In this document: in pieces, positions 1-8,712 of the stretch
Layout of the letters: the number at the start of each line of letters is the position of its first letter
Numbering within the stretch: position 1 is the first letter of the stretch
NCBI GenBank assembly: GCA_009773475.1
Contig: WSXV01000020.1
Coordinates: forward strand, 1-37,813
Direction of reading: 5' to 3'
From: Desulfobulbaceae bacterium
GTDB lineage: Bacteria > Desulfobacterota > Desulfobulbia > Desulfobulbales > Desulfocapsaceae
Length of the DNA: 37,813 bases
Translations under genes and position numbers: made by a program
The notes under the pieces: generated by a model
What the model saw: only the letters and a program-made list of their open reading frames with translations
Databases searched by the model: none
Told to the model about the DNA's origin: nothing

Positions 1-134
1 GTAAAAGTGGGACTCACGTAGTAGTCGCGTGCGACGAGGCGTCAATAAAGACTCGCCACGGATGCGTCGCTTTCATCAAAGGAGCCGGTCTACTCGACTT
101 TGACAATGGTGCAAGAATTTGGTAGTCAATTGCG
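1..134. other. Left edge, no confident gene
   Basis: One frame is open from base 3 to a TAG at 120-122, so it could be the last 39 codons of a gene cut by the window edge. I do not recognise the translation. No riboswitch, tRNA or terminator is apparent. Confidence 0.2.
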
Positions 135-845
135 ATGCCACGACAATCACGAATAGTCCTTGTGGACTACCCCCATCATATCATCCAGCGCGGTCATAAC
201 CGGGAGGTAATCTTTTCCGGGGATGAAGACTATCTTTATTATCTCGACAATCTGCGACTGTGGAAAACCAAACTGGGCTGTAAGGTTTATGCGTACTGTA
301 TGATGTCCAACCATGTTCATCTGATTATTAATCCGGGCGAGAATCCTGAGAATCTGGGGTTGATGATGAAGCGTATCGCCGGACGACAGACGCGATACAT
401 TAACAGCTTGGAGGGAAAGACAGGTTCTCTCTGGGAGGGGCGGTATAAGTCTAGCCCCATTCAAGCGGATGAATATCTGCTCGCCTGTTGCCGCTATATT
501 GAACTCAATCCGGTGCGGGCAGGCTTGGTGGATTTGCCGGTTCAATATCGATGGTCCAGTTATCCAGAGAGAATGGGGGCCGTCAAGCAATCAATTCTGG
601 ATCTTGATCCATTTTATTTGAGCCTTGGCGACGCGCCCCCTGAGCGATCCGAAAAATATGAACAATTGCTCAATGAAACCATACCGGAGCAGATACTGAA
701 AAAGATGCGGGAGGCCGTTCAGAGAGGTCAACTGACCGCAAGCAGCTCTTTAGCCCGCGAGGTGTCGGAAAAATTTGGCCGGTGCCTTGAATTTCGTGGT
801 CCGGGGCGTCCCCGGAAGCTGAGAGGTGAAGGGAATGGGAAATAA
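135..845 (+). CDS. REP-associated tyrosine transposase (RAYT), Y1/IS200-like fold
   Basis: A 236-aa protein of the Y1_Tnp superfamily. Seen: the N-terminal start MPRQSRI and an HIIQRGHNRE segment typical of RAYTs, the HUH metal-binding motif in SNHVHLII near residue 60, and the catalytic-tyrosine helix CRYIELNPVRAGLV near residues 120-133. The C-terminal basic GRPRK segment is also family-typical. RAYTs are single-strand DNA transposases, usually domesticated and acting on REP palindromes rather than moving as insertion sequences. The ATG at 135 has no strong Shine-Dalgarno sequence. The 3' end overlaps the next gene, crcB, by 11 nt. The gene is full length, with no frameshift and no flanking direct repeats that I can see. 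The family call is firm; whether it is mobile is unknown. Confidence 0.9.
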   Translation: MPRQSRIVLVDYPHHIIQRGHNREVIFSGDEDYLYYLDNLRLWKTKLGCKVYAYCMMSNHVHLIINPGENPENLGLMMKRIAGRQTRYINSLEGKTGSLWEGRYKSSPIQADEYLLACCRYIELNPVRAGLVDLPVQYRWSSYPERMGAVKQSILDLDPFYLSLGDAPPERSEKYEQLLNETIPEQILKKMREAVQRGQLTASSSLAREVSEKFGRCLEFRGPGRPRKLRGEGNGK

Positions 846-1227
846 ATCTGTCCCCTTTTTCGCGTTACTCATTGGTGGATTTGGGGCGCTTGGCTGTGTT
901 GCCCGCTATTATATATCGGGTTGGGTCTATGATCTGCTTGGCCGGGATTTTCCCTATGGAACCTTTGTCGTCAATATTACAGGGGCATTTCTCATTGGTC
1001 TGATTATGGAGTTCGGCATGCGCAGCACCTTGCTGCCCGTCAGTCTGCGTGCCGGGCTTACCATTGGGTTTTTGGGTGGCCTGACGACCTTTTCCACCTT
1101 CAGTTATGAGACATTCCGACTTCTGGAAGAGGGGAATTTTTTTGTGGCAGCCACAAATGTTCTGGCAAGCGTCATTGTTTGTCTTTTATTCACCTGGCTT
1201 GGTATCCATGCGGCACGGATGCTGTAA
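835..1227 (+). CDS. crcB: Fluoride exporter CrcB/Fluc
   Basis: A 130-aa small membrane protein with four hydrophobic segments, as expected for dual-topology Fluc fluoride channels that export F- from the cytoplasm. Family motifs seen are GGFGALGCVARYY at the N-terminus, the NITGAFLIG helix, and GGLTTFSTFSYE, which holds the Phe residues and central polar track. I chose ATG 835 because GAGAGG lies 8 nt upstream (821-826); a GTG at 826 is the alternative. The start lies inside the 3' end of the transposase gene, so the first residues (GNKSVPFF) are encoded by sequence that may belong to the transposon end. No fluoride riboswitch consensus is visible upstream. A DUF190 gene follows, a common pairing. 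Confidence 0.92.
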   Translation: MGNKSVPFFALLIGGFGALGCVARYYISGWVYDLLGRDFPYGTFVVNITGAFLIGLIMEFGMRSTLLPVSLRAGLTIGFLGGLTTFSTFSYETFRLLEEGNFFVAATNVLASVIVCLLFTWLGIHAARML

Positions 1228-1262
1228 AACTGCTTGCTAAGCTTCCAAGTACGAGGAGCATT

Positions 1263-1601
1263 ATGACACGATTCAGCGGTGAAAAGGTATTAATGCGGAT
1301 TTTCCTGGGTGAAAGTGACAAGGTCGGGCATCGCCCTCTCTATGAGGTCCTGGTGGAGTTGTTTAAAACAGAGGGATTTGCCGGGGCCACCGTATTACGG
1401 GGAGTTGGCGGTTTTGGTGCACACAGTGTCTTTCATACCGACAAGATTCTACGGCTGTCCCTTGATCTTCCCATCATCGTTGAGGTTGTGGAGAGTCAGG
1501 ACAAGATTGATGCCCTCATGCCTCGGATTGACGAAATGATGAGTGGTGGCATGATCACCCTCGAGAAAACCACCGTGATTCGTTATACCCATAAAAGTTA
1601 G
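1263..1601 (+). CDS. DUF190 family PII-like protein
   Basis: A 112-aa DUF190 protein. Family features seen are the GEKVLMRIFLGESDK start, HRPLYEVLVELFKTEGFAGATVLRG in the middle, and the C-terminal acidic SQDKIDALMPRIDEMM helix. DUF190 proteins have a PII-like ferredoxin fold and are repeatedly found beside crcB, so a role in regulating the fluoride channel or an associated stress response is inferred; the biochemical function is not established. Start ATG 1263 is preceded by GAGGAG at 1254-1259. An upstream extension to 1179 would run into crcB and is unlikely. The genes are 35 nt apart and probably co-transcribed. Confidence 0.85.
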   Translation: MTRFSGEKVLMRIFLGESDKVGHRPLYEVLVELFKTEGFAGATVLRGVGGFGAHSVFHTDKILRLSLDLPIIVEVVESQDKIDALMPRIDEMMSGGMITLEKTTVIRYTHKS

Positions 1602-2163
1602 ATTCAGGTTCAAGGTATTATCCGTCCTGCTTTGATCTGGTTCGTTTCTTTTTGGCTCACATAAGTAACCAAGGTCCTGGGTATCTGCTTTTGAAAAGTG
1701 CCGAATGGCGCGTTAAGGAGGCGATTTTCTCCGATGGTATCCTGAAAATACTGCAAAACAAGATGGATTTGGTCACCCCCTGAAAATCTTATCATCTCAC
1801 CAGATACCGGCATGCCGGTGTCTGGTGCCCCATCGCTACTCACCCCGAATTGCCAGATTCTCTTGGTTTATTTTTAGAAATTTTACTTTGTCTTTAACGG
1901 GACCGGCAAGAAGCCCCTTCGTCCTGTAATGAGAACGATGGGGGATGGCCAATGTTCCTGAGAAAAGTAATGATTATTGTTGATGGGTTTCGATGTGCGG
2001 TCGAAGCAGGAGTTTTTGCATATAAGGATTATTTAACAACTGTCTTTTTTATATTGTAAAATTTGTTCATAGGAAATTTCAATGCTAATAAATTTTGTAT
2101 TGACCGCCTTAAGGGGCGGTGGTAACGTGAAAAAAATTTTGACTAAGAGGCATAGTTTGCATA
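1602..2163. other. Intergenic, 560 bp, no confident gene
   Basis: Open frames on both strands are short and unrecognisable. A + strand frame running into TGA after a five-C run near 1780 would continue for about 25 codons with a one-base shift, so a decayed gene is possible. The interval holds a 28-bp palindrome (1799-1826) and a small hairpin (2103-2120, ACCGCC/GGCGGT) just ahead of the hydrogenase gene block. The promoter for the block should lie here, but I cannot place it convincingly. Confidence 0.4.
1799..1826. repeat. 28-bp near-perfect palindrome
   Basis: Two 14-nt arms, ACCAGATACCGGCA and TGCCGGTGTCTGGT, meet with no spacer and have one A/G wobble-type mismatch. There is no T-run on either side, so it is not a standard intrinsic terminator. 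It could be an operator, a REP-like unit related to the nearby transposase, or the terminator of the DUF190 unit. A single copy was noticed in the window. Confidence 0.5.
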
Positions 2164-2658
2164 ATGGGACCAGTTAAATATTCAACGATGATTTTTGGTT
2201 GTGGTAATGTAGTAATGGGTGATGATGGTTATGGGCCGGCAGTGGTGGACATGCTGAACAGTCAGCACACCCTGCCTGAAGGCGTCCAGGCCGTTGATGC
2301 CGGAACATGTGTCAGGGAATATCTTTTTGATTATCTGCTCACCGACGAGGGCAGGCCGGAGACGATAATCATCCTTGATGCTGTAGATTTTCCTGATCGT
2401 AAACCGGGCGAGGTCTTTGAAATTGACCCTTCGTCTATACCCCCTAAAAAAATTCACGATTTTTCTCTTCATCAATTTCCCACCGTAAATCTTTTGTTAG
2501 AGCTCGAACAGCATACCGGCGTACGAGTGATTATACTTGCCGCCCAAGTTGAGTATATTCCGGCTGAAATTACTCCGGGACTCACTGATGCCATGACTGC
2601 TGCTGTGTCTGTTGCATGTGCGAAGGTTGTACAAATTCTTTCTGAAAAAGCTAAATGA
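2164..2658 (+). CDS. [NiFe(Se)] hydrogenase maturation endopeptidase (HycI/FrcD type)
   Basis: A 164-aa protein of the hydrogenase maturation protease family, which clips the C-terminal tail of the large subunit after nickel insertion. Seen: the N-terminal GCGNVVMGDDGYGPAVV motif with the metal-coordinating acidic residue, IILDAVDF around residue 77 with the second Asp, and a HDFSLHQFP segment supplying His. Length is normal for the family. It opens the selenium-type cluster, and the MvhA gene at its end encodes a 25-residue tail after the DPUxxCxxH motif, so that is the likely substrate. A second protease homologue sits at 30079-30549 with the other hydrogenase. The downstream gene begins 12 nt after its stop. 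Confidence 0.88.
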   Translation: MGPVKYSTMIFGCGNVVMGDDGYGPAVVDMLNSQHTLPEGVQAVDAGTCVREYLFDYLLTDEGRPETIIILDAVDFPDRKPGEVFEIDPSSIPPKKIHDFSLHQFPTVNLLLELEQHTGVRVIILAAQVEYIPAEITPGLTDAMTAAVSVACAKVVQILSEKAK

Positions 2659-2669
2659 GGTGACAATTT

Positions 2670-4121
2670 ATGATGTATGAATTTAAAGTCAACGAAATGG
2701 CAGAGGAATTTGGTGTACACCGGAATACCATAAGAAACTGGATTCAAGCCGGTACACTTCCTGCCAAGGAAGGTCCCGGCCGTAAGTATCTTATGAAGTT
2801 CCAGGATTACCAAATCCTTTGTGAGAAGTTTGGTCGTGAGCCCCAGATCCGACCGAGCAGTACCATTGATCAGGCAAGCGTTAAGGCCTTGGTGAAAGCG
2901 GATGTTGAGCCTTATCTCCTCAAGAACAACACCAGCACACTGACAGCTGACGCTTCATGGGCTGACGCCTGTTTGACCTGTGGCACCTGTGCCAGCGCCT
3001 GTCCAATATCAGGGGTTGACGGTCTTGATCCGCGTAAAATTGTCCGCATGGCGGTTTTGGGCATGGACAAGGAGTTGGTGGAATCAAGCTGGCCGTGGAA
3101 ATGCACCATGTGCGCCAAGTGTGAAGAGGCTTGTCCGGCCAATATCAAGATCACTGCCCTGATGCGGAAAATTCGCGGGACCCGCGAGAGAGACAAGGTG
3201 CCGGGCCCGATCCATAAAGGTGTAGTGATGTGTCTGGAGCGAGGGAATAACCTTGGCATTCCCAAGGATGACTTCGTCTTTCTTTGCGAAGAGCTTGGGC
3301 AGGAGCTGGCCGAAGCTGAATGTCCTGGATTTGTAACACCCATTGATGTGCATGGGGCTCGAATCTTGGTAACAGTGAACTCCAAGGAACCCTTTGCTGA
3401 GCCGGATGACATGAAGTGGTGGTGGAAGATTTTCTACGCCGCCGGCGAATCCTGGACCTTACCTTCCGAACATTGGGAAGGGGTCAACTGGGGTCTTTTC
3501 TCCGGTGATGACGTTTCCATGAAGATCATCGTTGGTCGGATTGTTGATAACCTGCGGAGGTTGCAATGCAAGGCTCTTCTCTTACCCGAGTGAGGCCATG
3601 CCTATTTTGCAACCCGGTCCGGGTTGAACCGATGGTTTCCTGAAGTTTTCACAGAGTTCAAAGTCTATTCTGTATTCGATCTGTTGCTCGAATACATCCA
3701 CGAAGGCAGAATCAAGCTGGATAAAACTATCCATTCGATGGCTGCCGCCTATCATGATCCCTGTAACTATGGCCGGAAGTCACTGAAGGCCTTTGGTCAG
3801 GCCTATTTCGAAGAAGGTCGCGAAATAACCGGCAATTGTGTCACCGACTTGCGTGAGCTCAATCCCAATCGCAACGGAGCATACTGCTGCGGTGCCGGTG
3901 GTGGAGCCTGGGCATTGCCCTACTCCGATGAGCGGGTCTATTATGGCCGGATCAAGGCCAGGCAGATTGCAGAGTCCGGTGCCCATCTGATTGTTGCCCC
4001 TTGTCATAATTGTCGCGATGCGATGATGAAGTCCCTGAACAAGGAGTATGATCTGAATATCGAAGTCAAGTATCTCTGGGAGTTGGTCGCGGATTCACTG
4101 ATCATGCCTGAAAAGGAGTAG
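2670..4121 (+). CDS. Selenoprotein: HTH / HdrC-like ferredoxin / CCG-domain (HdrB/D-like) fusion
   Basis: A 483-aa protein read through an in-frame TGA at 3591-3593 as Sec308. Domains in order: a MerR/excisionase-type helix-turn-helix at residues 3-55 (VNEMAEEFGVHRNTIRNWI); two [4Fe-4S] motifs, C101/C104/C107/C111 and C145/C148/C151/C155, as in HdrC; a degenerate first CCG region ending in LPE-U-GHAY, where the family normally has a Cys; and a complete C-terminal CCG domain with C365, C406-C407 and C445/C448. The reading frame is the same on both sides, and a bSECIS hairpin follows 16 nt after the TGA. It probably replaces HdrB and HdrC as the thiol/disulfide-side module of the following HdrA-Mvh proteins. 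Read as a stop, TGA would remove the catalytic-type CCG domain. Whether the HTH binds DNA is unknown. Confidence 0.88.
3594..3626 (+). promoter_or_regulatory. Candidate bSECIS element for Sec308
   Basis: Stem CAACCC (3610-3615) / GGGTTG (3621-3626) with loop GGTCC lies 16 nt after the TGA at 3591-3593. Spacing, small loop and G at the loop start fit the bacterial SECIS bound by SelB. It lies inside the coding frame. Confidence 0.72.
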
Positions 4122-4134
4122 AACCAGTACAGAT

Positions 4135-4189
4135 GGTTTCGGGCGATTCGAGCTGTTGCTTCGAATCGCGACGAAACCTGCTGTTTTTT
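4135..4189 (+). terminator. Nested hairpin plus T-run between two cluster genes
   Basis: The outer stem GGTTTCG (4135-4141) / CGAAACC (4172-4178) encloses the inner stem GCGATTCGA (4143-4151) / TCGAATCGC (4161-4169). Six Ts follow at 4184-4189. This is an intrinsic terminator or attenuator located between the HTH-CCG selenoprotein and hdrA, so expression of hdrA-mvhDGA may be partly uncoupled from it. Confidence 0.7.
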
Positions 4190-4225
4190 ATAAAGCATTG
4201 AAGAATAATAAAGAGGAGACAATTC

Positions 4226-7200
4226 ATGCTGGACAATAAAAAAGTTGGATCGGTGATGATTGTGGGGGGGGGAGTCACAGGGATGCAGTCAGCCCTGGAT
4301 CTTGCTGATTCCGGATACTATGTGTATCTGGTTGAAAAATCGGGCGCCATTGGTGGTGCCATGGCGCAACTGGATAAGACCTTTCCCACGAATGATTGCT
4401 CGATGTGAATTATCGCGCCAAAGTTGGTTGAGTGCGGTCGGCACTTAAACATTAAGCTCATGACCCTCAGCGAAGTTACCAATATCGCTGGAACTGCCGG
4501 TAATTTTCAGGTCACGGTAAAAGAAGCTCCACGCTATGTGGATGTGGACAAATGTATTGCCTGTGGGGCTTGTACGGAAAAATGCCCGAAGAAGGTGGAT
4601 AGCGAATACAATGCAGGCACTGGAAAAAGAAAGGCAATCTATGTCAAGTACGCCCAGGCTGTCCCGCTGAAGTATCAGATTGATCCAGAGGCCTGTATCT
4701 GGCTCAAAAAACCTGGTGCCTGTGGGTTTTGTCAAACGGTGTGTGACGCTGGTGCCATTAATTTTAATGATACCGAGAAGATTCACGAAATCAACGTTGG
4801 CGCGGTGGTTCTTGCGCCCGGCTTTGAATCGTTTGATCCCAAGGAAGCCAAAGTCTGGGGCTATGGTATTCAGCCCAATGTCATCACGGCCATGCAGTTG
4901 GAGCGCTATTTGTCGGCCTCCGGCCCAACGGAAGGGCATCTGGTCCGTCCTTCCGATCATAAGGCGGTCAATAAAGTCGCTTTTCTTCAGTGCGTCGGAT
5001 CTCGCGATGAAAATCTCTGCGGCAACGGCTACTGTTCTTCCGTTTGCTGTATGTATGCCATCAAGGAAGCGGTCATCGCCAAAGATCATGTTCCCGGACT
5101 GTCTGCGACCATTTTCTATATGGATATGCGGACCCATGGCAAGGAATTTGAGCGCTATCTGGAACGGGCAAAGTCCGATTCCGGGGTACGCTTTGTCCGC
5201 TGCCGGGTGAACGGGGTGGAAACCGAGGGCAATACCGACGATCTCCGGATTCGCTATATCAACGAGCAGGGCCGTCAGGTCGAAGAGTTTTTTGATATGG
5301 TCGTCCTGTCTGTCGGACTCCAGACTCCCAAGAGTGTGCTTGCCCTGGCAGAGACAGCTGGTATTCAGATGACCGCAGATAAATTTGCGGCAACTTCTGA
5401 TTTTGCTCCTGTTCAGACTTCACGGGAAGGTATTTTCACCTGCGGTGCCTTTGCCGGTCCGAAGGATATTCCACAATCAGTAGTGGAAGGTTCAGCCGCT
5501 GCAGCCGCAGTGGCCGATCTTCTGGCTCCTGCCCGCCATCAGTTGTCCACGGCGGCAACCTTCCCCACGGAAAAAGATATCTCCAATGAAGAACCGCGGG
5601 TTGGTGTGTTTATCTGCCATTGCGGCTCCAACATTGCCAGTGTCGTTGATGTGGCCAAGGTTGAGGAGTATGCCGCGACCCTGCCCTATGTTACCTACGT
5701 TGAGCGCAACCTGTTCTCCTGTTCGCAGGACACCCAGGATATGATTGTGAAACGTATTCAGGAGCAGAATCTCAACCGTATTGTCATTGCTGCTTGTACC
5801 CCCAGGACCCACGAACCCCTGTTCCGGGAAACTTTGAAGGCGGCAGGTCTCAATGAGTATCTGGTAGAGATGGCAAATATCAGAAATCACAACTCCTGGG
5901 TTCACAGCAAAGACCCCGTCCATGCCACTGCCAAGGCCAAGGATCTGGTACGGATGGCTGCCGCCAAGGTGACCTACTGTACCGCTCTGAAACCGATCTC
6001 CGTGCCCATTACCCAGAAAGGTCTGGTGATTGGTGGTGGGGTGGCCGGTATGACCGCGGCCCTGAACCTTGCCGAGCAGGGCTTTGAGGTCCATCTCGTT
6101 GAACGGACCGATACCCTGGGCGGGAACGCCTTGTTTCTCAAGCATACCTGGTCCGGGGAGCATATTCCCACCCAGGTGAAGAAGCTTATTGAGAAGGTGA
6201 TGGCAAACGACAAGGTCATCGTTCATAAAGAGTCTGAAATCAGTAAGGTTGAAGGTTTTGTTGGTAATTTCGAGACCACCATCAAAGGCGGAGACGGATC
6301 GACCCAGGTCATTGCCCACGGTATCGGCATTATTGCCACCGGGGCCGGGATTATGTCCCCGCATGAGTATTGTTATCAAACCAGCAAGCGAGTGGTCACC
6401 TCCGTGGAGTTCGACAGGCTGCATGAGTTGAAGGAAAAGCATGTTCGATCCGCTAAGAATTTTGTCTTCATTCAATGCGTCGGTTCCCGTGAGGGCGATG
6501 CAATGTACTGCTCCAAGGTTTGTTGTACCCATTCGGTTCAGTCGGCCATCGAGGTGAAGGAAGAAGATCCGTCACGCAATGTCTATATCCTCTATCGTGA
6601 TATGCGGACCTACGGCCAGCGCGAGAAGCTCTACCGTCAGGCCCGGCAGATGGGGATTATCTTTATCAACTACGAGCTGCACGGCAAACCCCAGGTCATC
6701 GACAAGGGAGAGATGTTGGAGGTTATGGTTCATGACCATATCCTTCATCGGCCGCTGAAGATCGAGGCTGATATTGTTATCCTGGCCACGGCCATCCAGC
6801 CTCGTTCGGATGCCAAAGACCTGGCCAACCTCTTTAAGGTTCCCGTCGATGGTGACGGCTTCTTCCTGGAGGCCCATGCCAAGCTTCGGCCGGTGGATTT
6901 CTCCACCGACGGGATGTTTGTCGCCGGTCTGGCCCATTATCCTAAACCCATTGAGGAGTCAGTGGCCCAAGCCCTGGCTGCAGCAGCACGGGCAGCGACC
7001 CTGTTGTCGAAGAATGAAGTATCCCTCGACGCGATCAAGGCCTCAGTGGATGCCGAATTCTGCGATGGTTGTGCCCTCTGTCTTGATGTCTGCCCCTTCC
7101 ATGCCATTACCCTGGTGACCAAGGAAGTGGATGGGAAGGTCGGGAGACTGATTAATGTGAACAAGGCAAAATGCAAGGGTTGCGGTCTGTGTCAGGGAAC

Positions 7201-7282
7201 CTGTCCGAAGCGTGGCGTCTACGTGGGCGGATTTACCATGCAGCAGATCAGCAGTCAGATCGAGGCAGCCTTGGCGGTCTGA
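4226..7282 (+). CDS. hdrA: Selenoprotein HdrA, tandem (double-flavin) form
   Basis: An 1018-aa HdrA read through TGA 4406-4408 as Sec61. The context [14 protein letters not shown] matches the conserved NDCSxC of HdrA, and the same frame continues for 957 more codons. Seen in order: first FAD Rossmann motif ([11 protein letters not shown], residues about 10-20); U61; ferredoxin Cys 110/113/116/120 and a second Cys group near 157-173; a HdrA N-terminal-type domain with CHCGSN at 464; a second FAD motif ([11 protein letters not shown], about 598); and C-terminal [4Fe-4S] motifs 946-956 and 983-993. It is thus two HdrA units joined, the second lacking the NDCSxC site. HdrA is the flavin-based bifurcating subunit that passes electrons from MvhD to ferredoxin and HdrB-type partners. 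AGAGGAG lies 9 nt before ATG 4226. Confidence 0.93.
4428..4448 (+). promoter_or_regulatory. Candidate bSECIS element for HdrA Sec61
   Basis: Stem TTGAGTGC (4428-4435) / GCACTTAA (4441-4448), with one G-T pair, and loop GGTCG lies 19 nt after the TGA. The GGTC loop resembles the apical loop of the fdhF SECIS as I remember it. Confidence 0.72.
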
Positions 7283-7337
7283 TGCTCCTTGATCAGACCA
7301 CTGCAACCAACTGTGAATAGAATAAGGAGTTGATATT

Positions 7338-7757
7338 ATGAGTTTTGAGCCGAAAATCATTGCATTTTGCTGCAACTGGTGCTCGTATGCCGCCGCTGAT
7401 CTGGCTGGTATATCCAGAATGCAGTACCCGCATAATGTGCGGATTATACGTGTGATGTGTTCCGGGATGGTTCATCCCGAGCTCGTCATGGATGCTTTAG
7501 GGCAGGGTGCCGATGGGGTCATGGTTCTTGGCTGACACCTCGGAGAATGTCATTACCTGGATGGTAATTATAAAGCAATGAGTCGATCCAACATGATAGT
7601 GGAATTGTTGGAGGATTTTGGATATGAAAGCGACAGGTTTGAGTTATCCTGGGTTTCATCCGCCGAGCCAGATAAGTTTGTCAAAGCAGTTACTGACATG
7701 ACAAACCGTATTAAGCGCTTGGGGCCGATTAACAGTCAGAATGCCGATGCGGCATAA
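7338..7757 (+). CDS. mvhD: Selenoprotein MvhD, hydrogenase-Hdr linker iron-sulfur subunit
   Basis: A 139-aa MvhD read through TGA 7533-7535 as Sec66. Upstream, [15 protein letters not shown] and [11 protein letters not shown] match MvhD. After the TGA the frame continues [17 protein letters not shown], which is the conserved MvhD segment, then runs to TAA at 7755-7757. The Cys-type paralogue at 33074-33502 has Cys66 at exactly this position. MvhD carries a [2Fe-2S] cluster and conducts electrons from the hydrogenase to HdrA. AAGGAG lies upstream of ATG 7338, 55 nt after hdrA, and mvhG starts 11 nt downstream. If TGA were a stop, the product would be 65 aa and lose half the cluster ligands. 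Confidence 0.93.
7552..7568 (+). promoter_or_regulatory. Candidate bSECIS element for MvhD Sec66
   Basis: Stem ATTACC (7552-7557) / GGTAAT (7563-7568), loop TGGAT, begins 16 nt after TGA 7533-7535. The same loop recurs in the mvhA element. Confidence 0.7.
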
Positions 7758-7768
7758 AGGAGGACGAT

Positions 7769-8710
7769 ATGGGTGTAACTACCGCTTTGGAATGGTTGAG
7801 TTCATGTTCCGGCTGCGAGATTTCGATCCTCAATATCGGCGAAGATCTTATCCCTATCATTACTGAGGCACTTGATATTGTTCATGCTCCGGTTTTGATG
7901 GACCACAAGTATTTTGGTCAGACCGGGGAGGGCACGGTGCTGACTATCCCCGAGGCAACGGTGGGAATCGTTACCGGTGGGGTGTCCAATCACGAGCATC
8001 TTGAAGTGTTGGAAGAGATGCGAAGAAAATGTACCGTACTTATCGCCCTTGGTACCTGTGCAACTCATGGCGGAATTCCGGCTCTGATGAATGGTCAGAA
8101 TCGGAAGGAGAGCTGGGAAGGGGTTTATAAGACCAGGGGTACCGATCCTGGTGCCCATGTACCCACCATTGAAGTACCCGCTCCCCTGGACCGGGTTTAC
8201 GCCTGCGATGAGAAGGTGAAGATCGATATGTATCTTCCCGGTTGTCCGCCAAACCCTGCTCATATTGCCGAGGCTATTATTTCGCTGTTGGAAAACCGTC
8301 CGGCAGTGCTGCCAACCAAGAGTGTCTGCGATACCTGTCCGACCAGACGGGAAGGTAAGGGTGAAGTGACCATGTTAAAACGTTTTCTCACCAATGCTGA
8401 GTTTATTCCCACCGAGCCGATCAGCGAAATGCGCTGTCTGCTTGAACAGGGGTATCTCTGCATGGGTCCGGTCACCGCTGCCGGATGTGCTAAACGGGGT
8501 GCGCCGAGCTGTATTTCAGCGCGGGTGCCTTGTCGGGGCTGTTTTGGCCCGGTTCGTAAGGAAGGAAATCAGTTGCTTGATATGATGAATGCCTTAGCGA
8601 GCAATGGCATTGACTATAATTCTGTTATTGATCGTCGCTCCCTGCTCCGTTTCTCGGGAGCCCACGGATTGCTAAAGCCGTTAATAAAAAAAGAAGTTGA
8701 GGAGGATTAA
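7769..8710 (+). CDS. mvhG: Mvh-type hydrogenase small subunit
   Basis: A 313-aa small subunit of a group 3c (F420-non-reducing, Hdr-linked) hydrogenase. Seen: the proximal cluster motif SSCSGCEISILN at residues 11-22, IALGTCATHGGIPAL near 90-104 and PGCPPNP near 155-161, all typical of hydrogenase small subunits. The C-terminal half is Cys-rich (CDTCPTRR, GCAKRGAPSC, VPCRGCFGP) for further [4Fe-4S] clusters. No Tat signal is present, so the enzyme is cytoplasmic. It relays electrons from the NiFeSe centre to MvhD. An AAGGAGG Shine-Dalgarno precedes ATG 7769; the next gene starts 2 nt after the stop. The homologue at 32110-33081 belongs to the Cys-type enzyme. Confidence 0.93.
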   Translation: MGVTTALEWLSSCSGCEISILNIGEDLIPIITEALDIVHAPVLMDHKYFGQTGEGTVLTIPEATVGIVTGGVSNHEHLEVLEEMRRKCTVLIALGTCATHGGIPALMNGQNRKESWEGVYKTRGTDPGAHVPTIEVPAPLDRVYACDEKVKIDMYLPGCPPNPAHIAEAIISLLENRPAVLPTKSVCDTCPTRREGKGEVTMLKRFLTNAEFIPTEPISEMRCLLEQGYLCMGPVTAAGCAKRGAPSCISARVPCRGCFGPVRKEGNQLLDMMNALASNGIDYNSVIDRRSLLRFSGAHGLLKPLIKKEVEED

Positions 8711-8712
8711 AA

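Noticed and set aside
1610..1843. 77-codon minus-strand frame
   Set aside because: No family resemblance and no ribosome binding site; part of it is the palindrome at 1799-1826.
2148..2163. Sigma54-like GG...GC element before the first hydrogenase protease
   Set aside because: The GG to GC spacing is 8 nt rather than 10, so it does not fit a -24/-12 promoter.
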